From Paraburkholderia podalyriae (GTDB lineage: Bacteria; Pseudomonadota; Gammaproteobacteria; Burkholderiales; Burkholderiaceae): a DNA stretch of 64,000 bases. Location of the stretch: contig NZ_VZQQ01000016.1 in the NCBI RefSeq assembly GCF_014397785.1, forward strand, positions 1 through 64,000, read 5' to 3'. A model generated the notes under the pieces. It made no database searches and had not been told where the DNA came from. It saw nothing but the letters and a program-made list of their open reading frames with translations. Position numbers and translations under genes: made by a program. Shown piece by piece: positions 8,079-17,195 of the stretch (the stretch's first letter is position 1; every line of letters begins with the position of its first letter).

Positions 8079-8591
8079 ATGAAGAGCCTGCAGATGGAAC
8101 GCCTGACGCGCGCGGCGTTCGCGCCGTTTGGCGACGTGCTCGAACTCGAGGGCGCGCGTCATTTTCCGATCAACGGCGGTACGACCGAGCGTTATCACGA
8201 CCTGGCGCACGTCGACGTGGTGGAGCAGGGCGGCCGGCCGCTCGTCAACCTGTTTCGCGCGCAGCCGCGCGCGCTGCCCGTCGAGATCACGATGATGGAG
8301 CGGCATCCGCTCGGCAGTCAGGCTTTCATTCCATTACGCGCGGGCCGCTACCTGGTGGTGGTCGCGCCGGCCGGCGAGTTCGATCCCGCACGGATGCGCG
8401 CGTTCTGGACTAACGCGTGGCAGGGCGTCAATTACGCGAAAGGGGTCTGGCACCATCCGCTGCTCGCGTTGGATCAGGTCAGCGATTTCATCGTCGTCGA
8501 TCGCGGCGGCGACACGCCGAATTGCGACGAACTGCAGTTGGCCGAGCCGTGGCGGCTTGCATTCGAGCCGCGCGTGGAGTTGATCGGCTAG
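8079..8591 (+). CDS. allA: Ureidoglycolate lyase
   Basis: Ureidoglycolate lyase (formerly called hydrolase), which turns ureidoglycolate into glyoxylate and urea, the step after allantoicase. 170 residues, typical of the family, with the conserved early FAPFGDVLE, an INGGTTERYHD segment, the HPLGSQAFIPL metal-site region, and GVWHHPLLAL near the end of the cupin barrel. The start at MKSLQME (8079) fits the family better than the ATG at 8055. It is the last gene of the cluster and ends in a bidirectional terminator facing fur. Confidence 0.93.
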   Translation: MKSLQMERLTRAAFAPFGDVLELEGARHFPINGGTTERYHDLAHVDVVEQGGRPLVNLFRAQPRALPVEITMMERHPLGSQAFIPLRAGRYLVVVAPAGEFDPARMRAFWTNAWQGVNYAKGVWHHPLLALDQVSDFIVVDRGGDTPNCDELQLAEPWRLAFEPRVELIG

Positions 8592-8615
8592 CGGTGCGTG
8601 CGGCCGCCTGAATTA

Positions 8616-8652
8616 AAAAGACCCGGACGATCCTCATCGGCCGGGTCTTTTC
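8616..8652. terminator. Bidirectional terminator between allA and fur
   Basis: AAAAGACCCGG (8617-8627) pairs with CCGGGTCTTTT (8642-8652), with flanking A and T runs on both sides, between two convergent genes. Confidence 0.85.
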
Positions 8653-8693
8653 CGACTTGCCAGGCCGCATGCTCCGATGCGACCCGCCACGCA

Positions 8694-9122
8694 TCAGTGC
8701 TTGCGATGCGGGCAATTCTCCTTCGTGCACGCCCCATACAGTGCCAGCGCGTGTTCCTGCAGCTTGAAGCCGCGTGCCTTGGCAATGGACTGCTGTCGGC
8801 TTTCGATCTCGGGGTCGAAAAATTCTTCGACCAGCCCGCAATCGAGGCACACCAGATGGTCGTGGTGCGTCCCTTCGTTCAGCTCGAACACCGCCTTGCC
8901 CGATTCGAAATTGCTGCGCGACAGCAGGCCGGCCTGCTCGAATTGCGTCAGCACGCGATACACGGTGGCGAGACCGATATCGAGTTCCTCGTGCAGCAGG
9001 TTGCGGTATACGTCTTCGGCGGTCAGGTGACGCACCGGGCTATGCTGGAAAATCTCAAGGATTTTGAGGCGCGGAAGGGTCGCCTTGAGCCCGATATTCT
9101 TGAGATCGGTTGGATTGGTCAT
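8694..9122 (-). CDS. fur: Ferric uptake regulator Fur
   Basis: Iron-responsive repressor, 142 residues. It has an N-terminal winged helix (ATLPRLKILEIF, then the recognition region LATVYRVLTQFEQAGL) and a dimerisation/metal domain with HHDH and the two cysteine pairs CLDC and CTKENC. In the cytoplasm it binds Fe(II) and represses uptake genes. It is divergent from bamE, an arrangement also known in pseudomonads (fur-omlA). I looked for a Fur box in the shared 152-base gap and did not see a convincing 19-mer. Confidence 0.97.
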   Translation of the reverse strand: MTNPTDLKNIGLKATLPRLKILEIFQHSPVRHLTAEDVYRNLLHEELDIGLATVYRVLTQFEQAGLLSRSNFESGKAVFELNEGTHHDHLVCLDCGLVEEFFDPEIESRQQSIAKARGFKLQEHALALYGACTKENCPHRKH

Positions 9123-9274
9123 GACAAGGGATCCCTAGAGTACAATGCTGGGCTCTCATAGTAATGTGTTTTGCCGTTCAGGTCATTTTCGATGGAATGA
9201 GCGTGGCCCGCAAGCGGGCCCGCACGGTGAGTGAAATGATTTCTAAATCTCAATTGATCTACCGGGGGAGCCGC

Positions 9275-10126
9275 ATGCGGGGTACCTTGATCGCTGTTGC
9301 GACTGTCGCGGTTCTTGCCGGATGTTCCACGTACGACAGCCTGACGCAGCGCGTTGCCCAACGCATTACGCCGTATCGGATTACGGTCGTGCAAGGTAAC
9401 TTCGTGTCGCAGGAAATGGCCGACCAGATGAAGGTCGGCATGACGCGCGCGCAGGTGCGCCAGGTGCTCGGCACGCCGCTGTTGACTGACATGTTCCACG
9501 CGGATCGCTGGGATTACGTGTTCTATTTCAAGCGCGGCAACACGTCGATCGTTCAGCAGCGCGACTTCGTCGTGTTCTTCTCGGGTGACATCGTGACCCA
9601 CTGGACGGGCGGCGAGGATCTGCCGACCAATCTCGAATTGCTGGCTGAAATCGACGGCGACCGTAGTGGCCGCCGCCCGAACGCGACGCCGCCGCGCGCG
9701 GCGAGCGCGGCCGAGGCCGCCCACGCCGTGGCCGCCAGCGACGCAGCCGCCGCCAGCGCAGCCGCTGCCGCCGCGGCCCCGGCCACGGTGGATACGACGC
9801 GCTCGCCGTCGGTCGAAGGCGCGCAGCAGGCCGCGACGCCGTCCATGGACGCCAACGCGGAAGCCGCCCAGGCCGCCAATCGCGCGACGAGCGCGGTGTC
9901 GACCTCGAAGGGCGCGCCGTCCGTGCGTTCGGGCGTGCCGAGAGCGAACGCCGGCGGAATTCCGACTCAAGGTCCGACGTCCGGTGGCCAGCCGCAGTTC
10001 CAGTTCAAGCGTCCTCCGCCGCCGGCTCCGGACAACGAGAGCAACCCGGTCGGACCGACGGGCTCGCAAAGCAGCGGCAACGCGACGCCGAACGGCTCGC
10101 CGTCGACGTCGGGAACGAGCAACTGA
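9275..10126 (+). CDS. bamE: Outer membrane assembly lipoprotein BamE with a long low-complexity tail
   Basis: Small lipoprotein subunit of the BAM complex that inserts beta-barrels. The signal peptide MRGTLIAVATVAVLAGC has a lipobox with Cys17. The SmpA/OmlA fold follows, with MTRAQVRQVLGTPLL and the DRWDYVFYF strand, ending near residue 125. The start at 9275 is set by GGGGGAG at 9264-9270 and by the signal sequence; longer in-frame starts would bury it. About 155 residues of Ala/Pro/Thr/Ser-rich sequence follow the fold, making the protein over twice the length of E. coli BamE. The tail may be a periplasmic linker. Divergent from fur. Confidence 0.92.
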   Translation: MRGTLIAVATVAVLAGCSTYDSLTQRVAQRITPYRITVVQGNFVSQEMADQMKVGMTRAQVRQVLGTPLLTDMFHADRWDYVFYFKRGNTSIVQQRDFVVFFSGDIVTHWTGGEDLPTNLELLAEIDGDRSGRRPNATPPRAASAAEAAHAVAASDAAAASAAAAAAAPATVDTTRSPSVEGAQQAATPSMDANAEAAQAANRATSAVSTSKGAPSVRSGVPRANAGGIPTQGPTSGGQPQFQFKRPPPPAPDNESNPVGPTGSQSSGNATPNGSPSTSGTSN

Positions 10127-10475
10127 TCTGCATGTCGGGGCTGTGAGGCCGGCTGCGCGCCACGTGTGCGGCGCCCGCCGGTTGTGGGTTTGTCCGGCGC
10201 CAGGTGAGGCCGGAAATGCGCTGCCTGGGCCGCTTGATGTGTTGCCGCAGTGGGCCGCCGCAGCGCTTCAGTCGCACACCTGAGCGAGCCATCACGGGCG
10301 GCCGCCCACATCGGCTCCGGGAGCGAGCCGGCTGGTTTTGCCGCCGGATTTTGCCGCCCGCCGCCGCTTGTCCCTATATCGACGGGACGCATTCCCCGGC
10401 ACACTGGTCGGTGCATTCGCCGGGCCGCGTTTGCCGGGCTCCATCCCGGTCGACTCTTTTCGAATCCTCATCGTC
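10127..10475. other. 349-base gap between bamE and dapB; nothing recognised
   Basis: GC-rich sequence with no open frame that looks like protein, no strong terminator hairpin with a T-run, and no clear promoter pair. It presumably holds the dapB promoter. Confidence 0.5.
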
Positions 10476-11273
10476 ATGAAAATTGCCATTGCAGGCGCAT
10501 CGGGCCGTATGGGCCCCATGCTGATCGAAACCGTCCTCAACGATGCCGACGCGACGCTGTCCGGCGCGCTGTGCCGCACGGGTGCGGCGCAGCTCGGTCA
10601 GGACGCCGGCGCATTCCTCGGCAAACAGACCGGCGTGCCGCTGTCCGACGACATCGAGCGTGTGTTCGCCGAATCCGACTACCTGATCGACTTCACGCGC
10701 CCCGACGCGACGCTCGCGCATCTCGAGGCTGCGCAGCGCCACGACGTGAAAATGGTGATCGGCACGACCGGCTTCGACAACGCGCAAAAATCGCAGATGC
10801 GCGCGGCGGCGCAGAAGATCGGCATCGTGTTCGCGTCGAACATGAGCGTCGGCGTGAACGTCACGCTGAAGCTGCTCGAATACGCGGCGCGGCACTTTTC
10901 GACCGGCTACGACATCGAGATCATCGAGGCGCATCATCGTCACAAGGTCGACGCGCCGTCCGGCACCGCGCTGACGATGGGCGAAGTGATCGCCAACGCG
11001 CTCGGCCGTAATCTCGACGACTGCGCGGTCTACGGCCGCGAAGGCGTGACCGGAGAGCGCGATCCGTCGACGATCGGCTTTTCGGCGATTCGCGGCGGCG
11101 ACATCGTCGGCGATCATACGGTGCTGTTCGCGGGCATCGGCGAGCGCATCGAGATCACGCACAAATCGGCGAGCCGGCTGTCATATGCACAAGGTGCGCT
11201 TCGTGCTGTACGCTTCCTCGAAGGCCACGACAACGGCTTCTTCGACATGCAGGACGTGCTCGGACTGCGTTGA
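10476..11273 (+). CDS. dapB: 4-hydroxy-tetrahydrodipicolinate reductase
   Basis: NAD(P)H-dependent reductase of the diaminopimelate/lysine pathway, 265 residues, full length. The Rossmann start MKIAIAGASGRMG is intact. GTTGFD and the catalytic E(A)HHRHKVDAPSGTAL region, with the active His pair and substrate Lys, are visible. The start is placed at 10476 because the Rossmann strand begins there; an in-frame extension to 10338 is not protein-like. exbB follows after 78 bases on the same strand. Confidence 0.97.
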   Translation: MKIAIAGASGRMGPMLIETVLNDADATLSGALCRTGAAQLGQDAGAFLGKQTGVPLSDDIERVFAESDYLIDFTRPDATLAHLEAAQRHDVKMVIGTTGFDNAQKSQMRAAAQKIGIVFASNMSVGVNVTLKLLEYAARHFSTGYDIEIIEAHHRHKVDAPSGTALTMGEVIANALGRNLDDCAVYGREGVTGERDPSTIGFSAIRGGDIVGDHTVLFAGIGERIEITHKSASRLSYAQGALRAVRFLEGHDNGFFDMQDVLGLR

Positions 11274-11351
11274 GCAAGGCCCGTTGCGCATAGGCGGGGC
11301 GGCGCATCCTGAGCGCGCCCTCCCGAAGTCACTTTCCCACGGCGAGGTCAG

Positions 11352-12071
11352 ATGGCAGGCAGCAGCGGAATCATCCATTACCTGCAAACGAGTGACGCGA
11401 TCACGCATGGCGTCGCCTATGTGCTGCTGGCCATGTCGATTGCGAGCTGGTGCTTTCTGATCGTCAAAAGCTGGATTCTGACGCGCGCGAAGCGCCAGTC
11501 CACGCGGGCGATCGCGCGCTTCTGGCAGGCGCCGACGCTCGCCGAAGGCGTCGCCGTACTGCGCCGTATCGACCGCGAGCGCGTGTTCGCGCCGCTCGCC
11601 GAAGCGGCGCTCAATGCGGCCGAGGTCGACATTCCAGGCGCGCTGCTCGCGCGCGTCGAGCGCAGTGAACGGGTGCTGCGCGCGCTGCGTCAGGCGCTCA
11701 ACGCGTCGCAGCGGCGGCTCGAGTTCGGTCAGGTGCTGCTTGCGTCGGTTGGCAGCACCGCGCCGTTCGTCGGTCTGCTCGGCACCGTGTGGGGTATCTA
11801 TCACGCGCTCGGCAGCATCGCGGCGAGCGGGCAGGCGCAGATCGAGAACGTCGCGGGACCGGTCGGCGAGGCGCTGATCATGACGGCATTCGGTCTGGTG
11901 GTCGCGATTCCAGCGGTGCTCGCGTACAACGTACTGGGCCGCCTCGTGCGGCAATTGTCCGAGGAACTGGACGGCTTCGCCCACGATCTGCATGCGTACG
12001 TCTGCGCCCCGGCCGAACACGCGCCGACGGCGCCGCGCGCGCAGCAGGCGGCGCACGAGGCGCACCGCTGA
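11352..12071 (+). CDS. exbB: MotA/TolQ/ExbB-family proton channel subunit
   Basis: Inner-membrane protein of 239 residues with the three-helix plan of ExbB/TolQ. One helix lies at ~20-42 (VAYVLLAMSIASWCFLIV), and two more come after the cytoplasmic loop. The second holds the family stretch SVGSTAPFVGLLGTVWGIYH, the third EALIMTAFGLVVAIPAVLAYN. It forms the stator that passes proton-motive force to TonB-like partners, together with ExbD encoded next. No tonB is adjacent. TolQ is the alternative, but tolR/tolA/tolB are not nearby. Confidence 0.88.
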   Translation: MAGSSGIIHYLQTSDAITHGVAYVLLAMSIASWCFLIVKSWILTRAKRQSTRAIARFWQAPTLAEGVAVLRRIDRERVFAPLAEAALNAAEVDIPGALLARVERSERVLRALRQALNASQRRLEFGQVLLASVGSTAPFVGLLGTVWGIYHALGSIAASGQAQIENVAGPVGEALIMTAFGLVVAIPAVLAYNVLGRLVRQLSEELDGFAHDLHAYVCAPAEHAPTAPRAQQAAHEAHR

Positions 12072-12165
12072 CGTGTCACGCACGGCAGGCTCGGCGCATC
12101 GCGACACACCCCGACACACGGCACACCGCTCATCGCACAGGCAAGCTCAGACGTAAGGACGGGAC

Positions 12166-12597
12166 ATGGCATTCGGCGGACTCGAGAAGAAGCAGACGGC
12201 CGCGCCGATGGCCGAAATCAACATGACGCCGCTGATCGACGTGATGCTGGTGCTGCTGGTGATCTTCATCATTACCGCGCCGCTGTTCTCGCACGCGATT
12301 CGGCTCGATCTGCCGAAGGTCGCGGCGGCGCCCTCGCGCCAGACCCCGCAAACCATCTCGCTTTCCATCGACGGCGCCGGCCGGCTCTACTGGAACGGCA
12401 AGCCGATCACGCTCGCGCAGATGCGCGCGCAATTCGCCGAAGCCGGCAAGCAGGCGGACCAGCCCGACATCCAGCTGCGCGCGGAGCGCTCGACGCGCTA
12501 CGAAGTGATCGCGCAGGTGATGGGCGCCGCGAAGCAGGCGGGGCTCGAGCGGATCGGCTTCGTGACGGACCCGCCGCCGCCCGCCGCGCAGCACTGA
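12166..12597 (+). CDS. exbD: ExbD/TolR-family energy transducer subunit
   Basis: 143 residues with a short cytoplasmic head, a single membrane helix (~23-44), and a periplasmic domain. The family motif AEINMTPLIDVMLVLLVIF carries the essential proton-carrying aspartate at residue 25. It works with the ExbB-like protein encoded 94 bases upstream. The pair sits between dapB and leuS, far from any TonB-dependent receptor in this window. Confidence 0.9.
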   Translation: MAFGGLEKKQTAAPMAEINMTPLIDVMLVLLVIFIITAPLFSHAIRLDLPKVAAAPSRQTPQTISLSIDGAGRLYWNGKPITLAQMRAQFAEAGKQADQPDIQLRAERSTRYEVIAQVMGAAKQAGLERIGFVTDPPPPAAQH

Positions 12598-12680
12598 GCG
12601 CCGCCGGGCGTGCACCGCGCTCACGAATCTGGCCTACCCAGCGCCGCACTACGCCGCGCGGCGCACCCGTCCGCGAACGG

Positions 12681-12781
12681 TATAATCAGCCCTTTCCCCG
12701 CCGAAGGGGAAACGATGCAACGACATTCTGCAGAGCACCAGGCCGGTGCGAAAGCACCGAACCTAGCGATCCCATCACACC
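12681..12781 (+). promoter_or_regulatory. leuS leader: -10 box and two compact hairpins
   Basis: TATAAT at 12681-12686 is a good -10, with a weak -35. Downstream, TTTCCCC (12693-12699) pairs with GGGGAAA (12706-12712), and CGGTGC (12744-12749) pairs with GCACCG (12754-12759) around a GAAA tetraloop. No T-run follows, so these are leader structures rather than obvious terminators. The leader is about 90 nt long before the leuS ATG at 12782. Confidence 0.55.
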
Positions 12782-15373
12782 ATGCACGAAAAATACGTTC
12801 CCTCCGACGTCGAAGCCGCCGCGCAAGGGCAATGGCGCGCCATCGACGCCTATCAGACGACGGAAACCACCGAAAAACCCAAGTTCTACTGCGTTTCGAT
12901 GCTGCCGTATCCGTCGGGCAAGCTGCACATGGGGCACGTGCGCAACTACACGATCAACGACGTGATGTACCGCTATCTGCGGATGAATGGCTACAACGTG
13001 TTGATGCCGATGGGTTGGGACGCCTTCGGCATGCCGGCGGAAAATGCCGCGATGGCCAACAACGTGCCGCCCGCGAAGTGGACCTACGACAACATCGCTT
13101 ACATGAAGAAGCAGATGCAGTCGATGGGCCTCGCGATCGACTGGTCGCGCGAAGTCGCGACGTGCAGTCCCGACTACTACAAGTGGAACCAGTGGCTGTT
13201 TCTGAAGATGCTCGAAAAAGGCATCGCGTACAAGAAAACCGGCACCGTGAACTGGGACCCGGTCGACCAGACCGTGCTCGCGAACGAGCAGGTGATCGAC
13301 GGGCGCGGCTGGCGCTCCGGCGCGCTCGTCGAAAAGCGCGAAATCCCGATGTACTACATGCGCATCACGCAGTACGCGGATGAACTGTTGAACGATCTCG
13401 AAGGTCTCGGCTGGCCCGAGCGCGTGAAGATCATGCAGCAGAACTGGATCGGCAAGAGCTTCGGCGTGAACTTCGGCTTCCCGTACGAAATCGACGGCGA
13501 ACAGAAGCTGCTGCGCGTGTTCACGACGCGCGCCGACACGATCATGGGCGTCACGTTCTGCGCGATCGCCGCCGAGCATCCGCTCGCCACGCGTCTCGTG
13601 CAAGACAAGCCGGAACTGCAGGCGTTCATCGACGAATGCAAGCGCGGCGGCGTCGCCGAAGCCGACGTCGCGACGATGGAAAAGAAAGGCATGGCCACCG
13701 GCTTCTACGTCACGCATCCGTTGACGCGAGAGAAGGTCGAGGTGTGGATCGGCAACTACGTGCTGATGAGTTACGGCGAAGGCGCGGTGATGGGCGTGCC
13801 GGCGCACGACGAACGCGATTTCGCGTTCGTGAAGAAGTACGGTCTGCCGGTCAAGCAGGTGGTGGCGGTCGAAGGCAAGGAATTTTCGACGCAGGCCTGG
13901 GCGGAGTGGTACGGCGAGAAGGCCGGCACGCTGGTGAACAGCGGCAAGTACGACGGCCTCGCGTACGACGAAGCAGTAGACTGCATCGCCGCCGATCTCA
14001 AGGAACTGGGCCTCGGCGACAAGCAGATCACGTGGCGCCTGCGTGACTGGGGCGTGTCGCGCCAGCGTTATTGGGGCACGCCGATTCCGATCATCCACTG
14101 CCCGAAGTGCGGCGACGTGCCGGTGCCGGAAAAGGATCTGCCGGTCGTGTTGCCGGAAGACCTCGTGCCGGACGGCACGGGCAATCCGCTCGCGAAGTCC
14201 GGGGCGTTCCTGAACTGCACGTGCCCGAACTGCGGCGGCGCGGCGAAGCGCGAAACCGACACGATGGACACCTTCGTCGATTCGTCGTGGTACTTCTACC
14301 GCTACGCGTCGCCAGATGCGAAGACGATGGTCGACGAGCGCACCGACTACTGGGCGCCGATGGATCAGTACATCGGCGGCATCGAGCACGCGATCCTGCA
14401 CCTGCTGTACTCGCGCTTCTGGGCGAAGGTGATGCGCGACCTCGGTCTCGTGAAGTTCGGCGAGCCGGCCAAAAACCTGCTCACGCAGGGCATGGTGCTC
14501 AACGAAACCTACTACCGCGAAAACGAAGCGGGCAAGAAGACCTGGTACAACCCGGCTGACGTCACCGTGTCGTTCGACGACAAGGGCCGTCCGGTCGGCG
14601 GGGTGCTGAACGCGGACAGCCAGCCGGTCGTGCTGGGCGGCGTCGAAAAGATGTCGAAGTCGAAGAACAACGGTGTCGATCCGCAAATGCTGATCGATCA
14701 GCATGGCGCGGACACCGCGCGTCTGTTCGTGATGTTCGCGGCACCGCCCGAGCAGCAGCTCGAGTGGTCGGGTTCCGGCGTCGAAGGCGCGAGCCGCTTC
14801 CTGCGTCGCGTGTGGAACTTCGGCTACACGAACGAAGCCGCGCTGCGCGCGGGCGGGCGGTTCGACGCTGCTCAGCTCAACGACGCCGACAAGACGCTGC
14901 GTCGCGAGATCTACAGCGTGCTGAAGCAGGCAGACTTCGACTATCAGCGTTTGCAGTACAACACGGTGGTGTCGGCCGCGATGAAGATGCTCAACGCGCT
15001 CGACGGCGCGAAGGGTGCGCAGAGCGCCGTGCTGCGCGAAACCTACGGCGTGATGCTGCGCGTGCTGTACCCGGTCGTGCCGCACCTCACTTTCCAGCTG
15101 TGGCAGGAGCTCGGCTACGCGGAGGAATTCGGCCCGCTGCTCGACGCGCCGTGGCCGAAGGTCGACGAGAAGGCGCTCGAACAGGCCGAGATCGAACTCG
15201 TGCTGCAGGTGAACGGCAAGGTGCGCGGCGCGATCACGGTCGCGAAGGACGCGTCTCGCGAAGCGATCGAGCAGCAAGCGGCCGCGCACGAAATGGTCGC
15301 GAAGTTCAGCGAAGGCAAGGCGGCGAAGAAGATCATCGTGGTGCCGGGCCGTCTCGTGAACGTGGTCGTTTGA
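12782..15373 (+). CDS. leuS: Leucyl-tRNA synthetase
   Basis: Class I aminoacyl-tRNA synthetase charging tRNA-Leu, 863 residues, bacterial type. The HIGH signature appears as SGKLHMGHVRN near residues 44-54. The editing (CP1) domain follows, with TTRADTIMGVTF and VPAHDERDFAF. A zinc-type insertion shows CPKCGDVP...CTCPNCGG. KMSKSKNNGVDP lies near 622-633, then the anticodon-binding helices. Full length, first strong start ATG at 12782. lptE and holA follow on the same strand. Confidence 0.98.
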   Translation: MHEKYVPSDVEAAAQGQWRAIDAYQTTETTEKPKFYCVSMLPYPSGKLHMGHVRNYTINDVMYRYLRMNGYNVLMPMGWDAFGMPAENAAMANNVPPAKWTYDNIAYMKKQMQSMGLAIDWSREVATCSPDYYKWNQWLFLKMLEKGIAYKKTGTVNWDPVDQTVLANEQVIDGRGWRSGALVEKREIPMYYMRITQYADELLNDLEGLGWPERVKIMQQNWIGKSFGVNFGFPYEIDGEQKLLRVFTTRADTIMGVTFCAIAAEHPLATRLVQDKPELQAFIDECKRGGVAEADVATMEKKGMATGFYVTHPLTREKVEVWIGNYVLMSYGEGAVMGVPAHDERDFAFVKKYGLPVKQVVAVEGKEFSTQAWAEWYGEKAGTLVNSGKYDGLAYDEAVDCIAADLKELGLGDKQITWRLRDWGVSRQRYWGTPIPIIHCPKCGDVPVPEKDLPVVLPEDLVPDGTGNPLAKSGAFLNCTCPNCGGAAKRETDTMDTFVDSSWYFYRYASPDAKTMVDERTDYWAPMDQYIGGIEHAILHLLYSRFWAKVMRDLGLVKFGEPAKNLLTQGMVLNETYYRENEAGKKTWYNPADVTVSFDDKGRPVGGVLNADSQPVVLGGVEKMSKSKNNGVDPQMLIDQHGADTARLFVMFAAPPEQQLEWSGSGVEGASRFLRRVWNFGYTNEAALRAGGRFDAAQLNDADKTLRREIYSVLKQADFDYQRLQYNTVVSAAMKMLNALDGAKGAQSAVLRETYGVMLRVLYPVVPHLTFQLWQELGYAEEFGPLLDAPWPKVDEKALEQAEIELVLQVNGKVRGAITVAKDASREAIEQQAAAHEMVAKFSEGKAAKKIIVVPGRLVNVVV

Positions 15374-15461
15374 CGTTCCAAGCCTTCATCCGGCAGATGG
15401 AGCGCCGCCCGCCCGGCGGCGTTCCTCGGCACCGCGAATCCACTGCGAACCAGGAGCGAAT

Positions 15462-16013
15462 GTGACTCGCAGATCGTTTTTGACGCTCGCTTGCAGCGTA
15501 ATGATGTTGTCGGCCTGTGGCTTCCAGTTGCGCGGCCAGCAGGACTACGCGTTCAAGCGCCTCTACGTGGCGGGCGGCTCGCCCGCGGCCGTCGCGCGCT
15601 TCACGCGCATGGTGCAGGGCGGCAGCGACACCGTGGTGGTCAGCTCGCCAGCCAACGCCGACGCGCTCCTGCAGATCACGCAGAACCGCAACGTCAGCAC
15701 GTTGACGCTGAATTCGCTGGGCGTCGTCGCCGAGTATCAGCTGAACCTGCAGATGACCTACACGCTGACCGGCAAGGACGGCACTGTGCTGATTCCGGGC
15801 AGCGTGATCGCGCTGAACCGCGCGATGACCTATAGCGACCAGTTCTCGCAGGCGAAGGCCGCCGAGTCCGACATCCTGTTCGCCGACATGGAAAACGACG
15901 CGGTCGATCAGCTGATCCGCCGTCTCGGCGTGGTGCGCTCGCTGCATCCGACGCCGGCCGAGGCCGTGCCGGCCATCGCGCCGCGCGCGCCGTTGCCGCC
16001 GCCGCCGCTGTGA
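15462..16013 (+). CDS. lptE: LPS-assembly lipoprotein LptE
   Basis: Outer-membrane lipoprotein partner of LptD, which puts lipopolysaccharide in the outer leaflet. 183 residues. The signal peptide ends in lipobox LSAC with Cys19, followed by the typical GFQLRG. The start is GTG at 15462 behind CAGGAGCG. It sits between leuS and holA, the conserved position of this gene in many proteobacteria, and ends with a short Pro/Ala tail. Confidence 0.93.
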   Translation: MTRRSFLTLACSVMMLSACGFQLRGQQDYAFKRLYVAGGSPAAVARFTRMVQGGSDTVVVSSPANADALLQITQNRNVSTLTLNSLGVVAEYQLNLQMTYTLTGKDGTVLIPGSVIALNRAMTYSDQFSQAKAAESDILFADMENDAVDQLIRRLGVVRSLHPTPAEAVPAIAPRAPLPPPPL

Positions 16014-16067
16014 GCATCGCGCCGTTCGTGATGCGTCGAATCTCATCCACCCGGTCAACCGCCAGCC

Positions 16068-17195
16068 ATGCAACTGCGACCTGACGCGCTCGAAGCGCAT
16101 CTTGCCAAAGGCCTCGCCGGGCTGTACGTCGTGTACGGCGACGAGCACCTGCTCGCGCAGGAAGCGTGCGACCGCATCCGCGCGGCGGCGCGCGCGGCCG
16201 GTTTCACCGACCGCTCGGTGTTCACGGTCGAGCGCGGTTTCGACTGGAGCTCGCTGCTCGGCGCGAGCCAGTCGATGTCGCTGTTCGGTGACCGTCAGCT
16301 GGTCGAGTTGCGCATTCCGTCGGGTAAGCCGGGCAAGGAAGGCGCCGATGCGCTGAAGGCGCTCGCATCGACCGTCAACGACGACGTGCTGACGATGATC
16401 ACGCTGCCGCGCCTCGATGCGGCCACGCAGAAGTCGGCATGGTTCACCGCGCTCGCCGACGCGGGCGCCGCGCTCAAAATCGATCCGGTCGAGCGCGCGC
16501 AGCTGCCGAACTGGGTCGGGCAGCGGCTCGCGGCCCAGGGTCAGCGGGTCGCCGCGGGCGAGGAAGGGCGGCGTGCGCTCGCCTTCATCGCCGAGCGCGT
16601 CGAGGGCAATCTGCTCGCCGCGCATCAGGAAATCCAGAAGCTCGGGCTGCTGTATCCGGCCGGCTCGCTGAGCTTCGATCAGGTGCAGGACGCGGTGCTC
16701 AACGTCGCGCGTTACGACGTTTTCAAGCTCAACGAGGCGATGCTCGCGGGCGATGTCGGCCGTCTCGCGCGCATGCTCGACGGGCTGCACGGCGAAGGCG
16801 AGGCCGCGGTGCTGGTGCTGTGGGCCGTCGTCGAGGAAGTGCGCACGCTACTGCGGATCAAGCGCGGCGTCGCGGCCGGCAAGCCGCTCGCGATGCTCAC
16901 GCGCGAGAACCGCGTGTGGGGTCCGCGTGAGCGGCTGATCGGGCCGGCGCTGTCGCGTGTCAGCGAAGCGGCGCTCGAGAAGGCGCTCGCGCTGGCGGCG
17001 CGGCTCGACCGGCAGGTGAAGGGGTTGTCGGGCGGCACACCGGGCAATCATCGCAATGATCCGCCGCCCGATCCGTGGGACGGCCTGTTCGAACTCGCCA
17101 TGACGGTGGCCGCGCCGAAACCGTCGGCAGCGTCGCCAGTGCCGCCGCCGCGACCTCGGGCGCTAACGGCGGCGCCAGCGCGGCGGCCAGTCTGA
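16068..17195 (+). CDS. holA: DNA polymerase III subunit delta
   Basis: Clamp-loader wrench subunit that opens the beta clamp, 375 residues, a little longer than E. coli HolA because of a Pro/Ala-rich C-terminal tail. The N-terminal AAA-like fold starts LYVVYGDEHLLAQEACDRIR. The beta-binding region near residue 70 reads SQSMSLFGDRQLVELRIPSG, and the helical lid VEGNLLAAHQEIQKLGLL follows. Co-oriented with leuS-lptE, 54 bases behind lptE. Confidence 0.95.
   Translation: MQLRPDALEAHLAKGLAGLYVVYGDEHLLAQEACDRIRAAARAAGFTDRSVFTVERGFDWSSLLGASQSMSLFGDRQLVELRIPSGKPGKEGADALKALASTVNDDVLTMITLPRLDAATQKSAWFTALADAGAALKIDPVERAQLPNWVGQRLAAQGQRVAAGEEGRRALAFIAERVEGNLLAAHQEIQKLGLLYPAGSLSFDQVQDAVLNVARYDVFKLNEAMLAGDVGRLARMLDGLHGEGEAAVLVLWAVVEEVRTLLRIKRGVAAGKPLAMLTRENRVWGPRERLIGPALSRVSEAALEKALALAARLDRQVKGLSGGTPGNHRNDPPPDPWDGLFELAMTVAAPKPSAASPVPPPRPRALTAAPARRPV

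Noticed and set aside
8970..9275. Fur box in the fur-bamE gap
   Set aside because: No stretch approaches the inverted-repeat Fur consensus; AT content is low.
12715..12781. Possible leader peptide for leuS attenuation
   Set aside because: The ATG at 12715 gives no leucine run, does not stop before leuS, and no terminator follows.
12686..15289. 867-codon open frame antisense to leuS
   Set aside because: Exact mirror of leuS codon bias with no recognisable motif.
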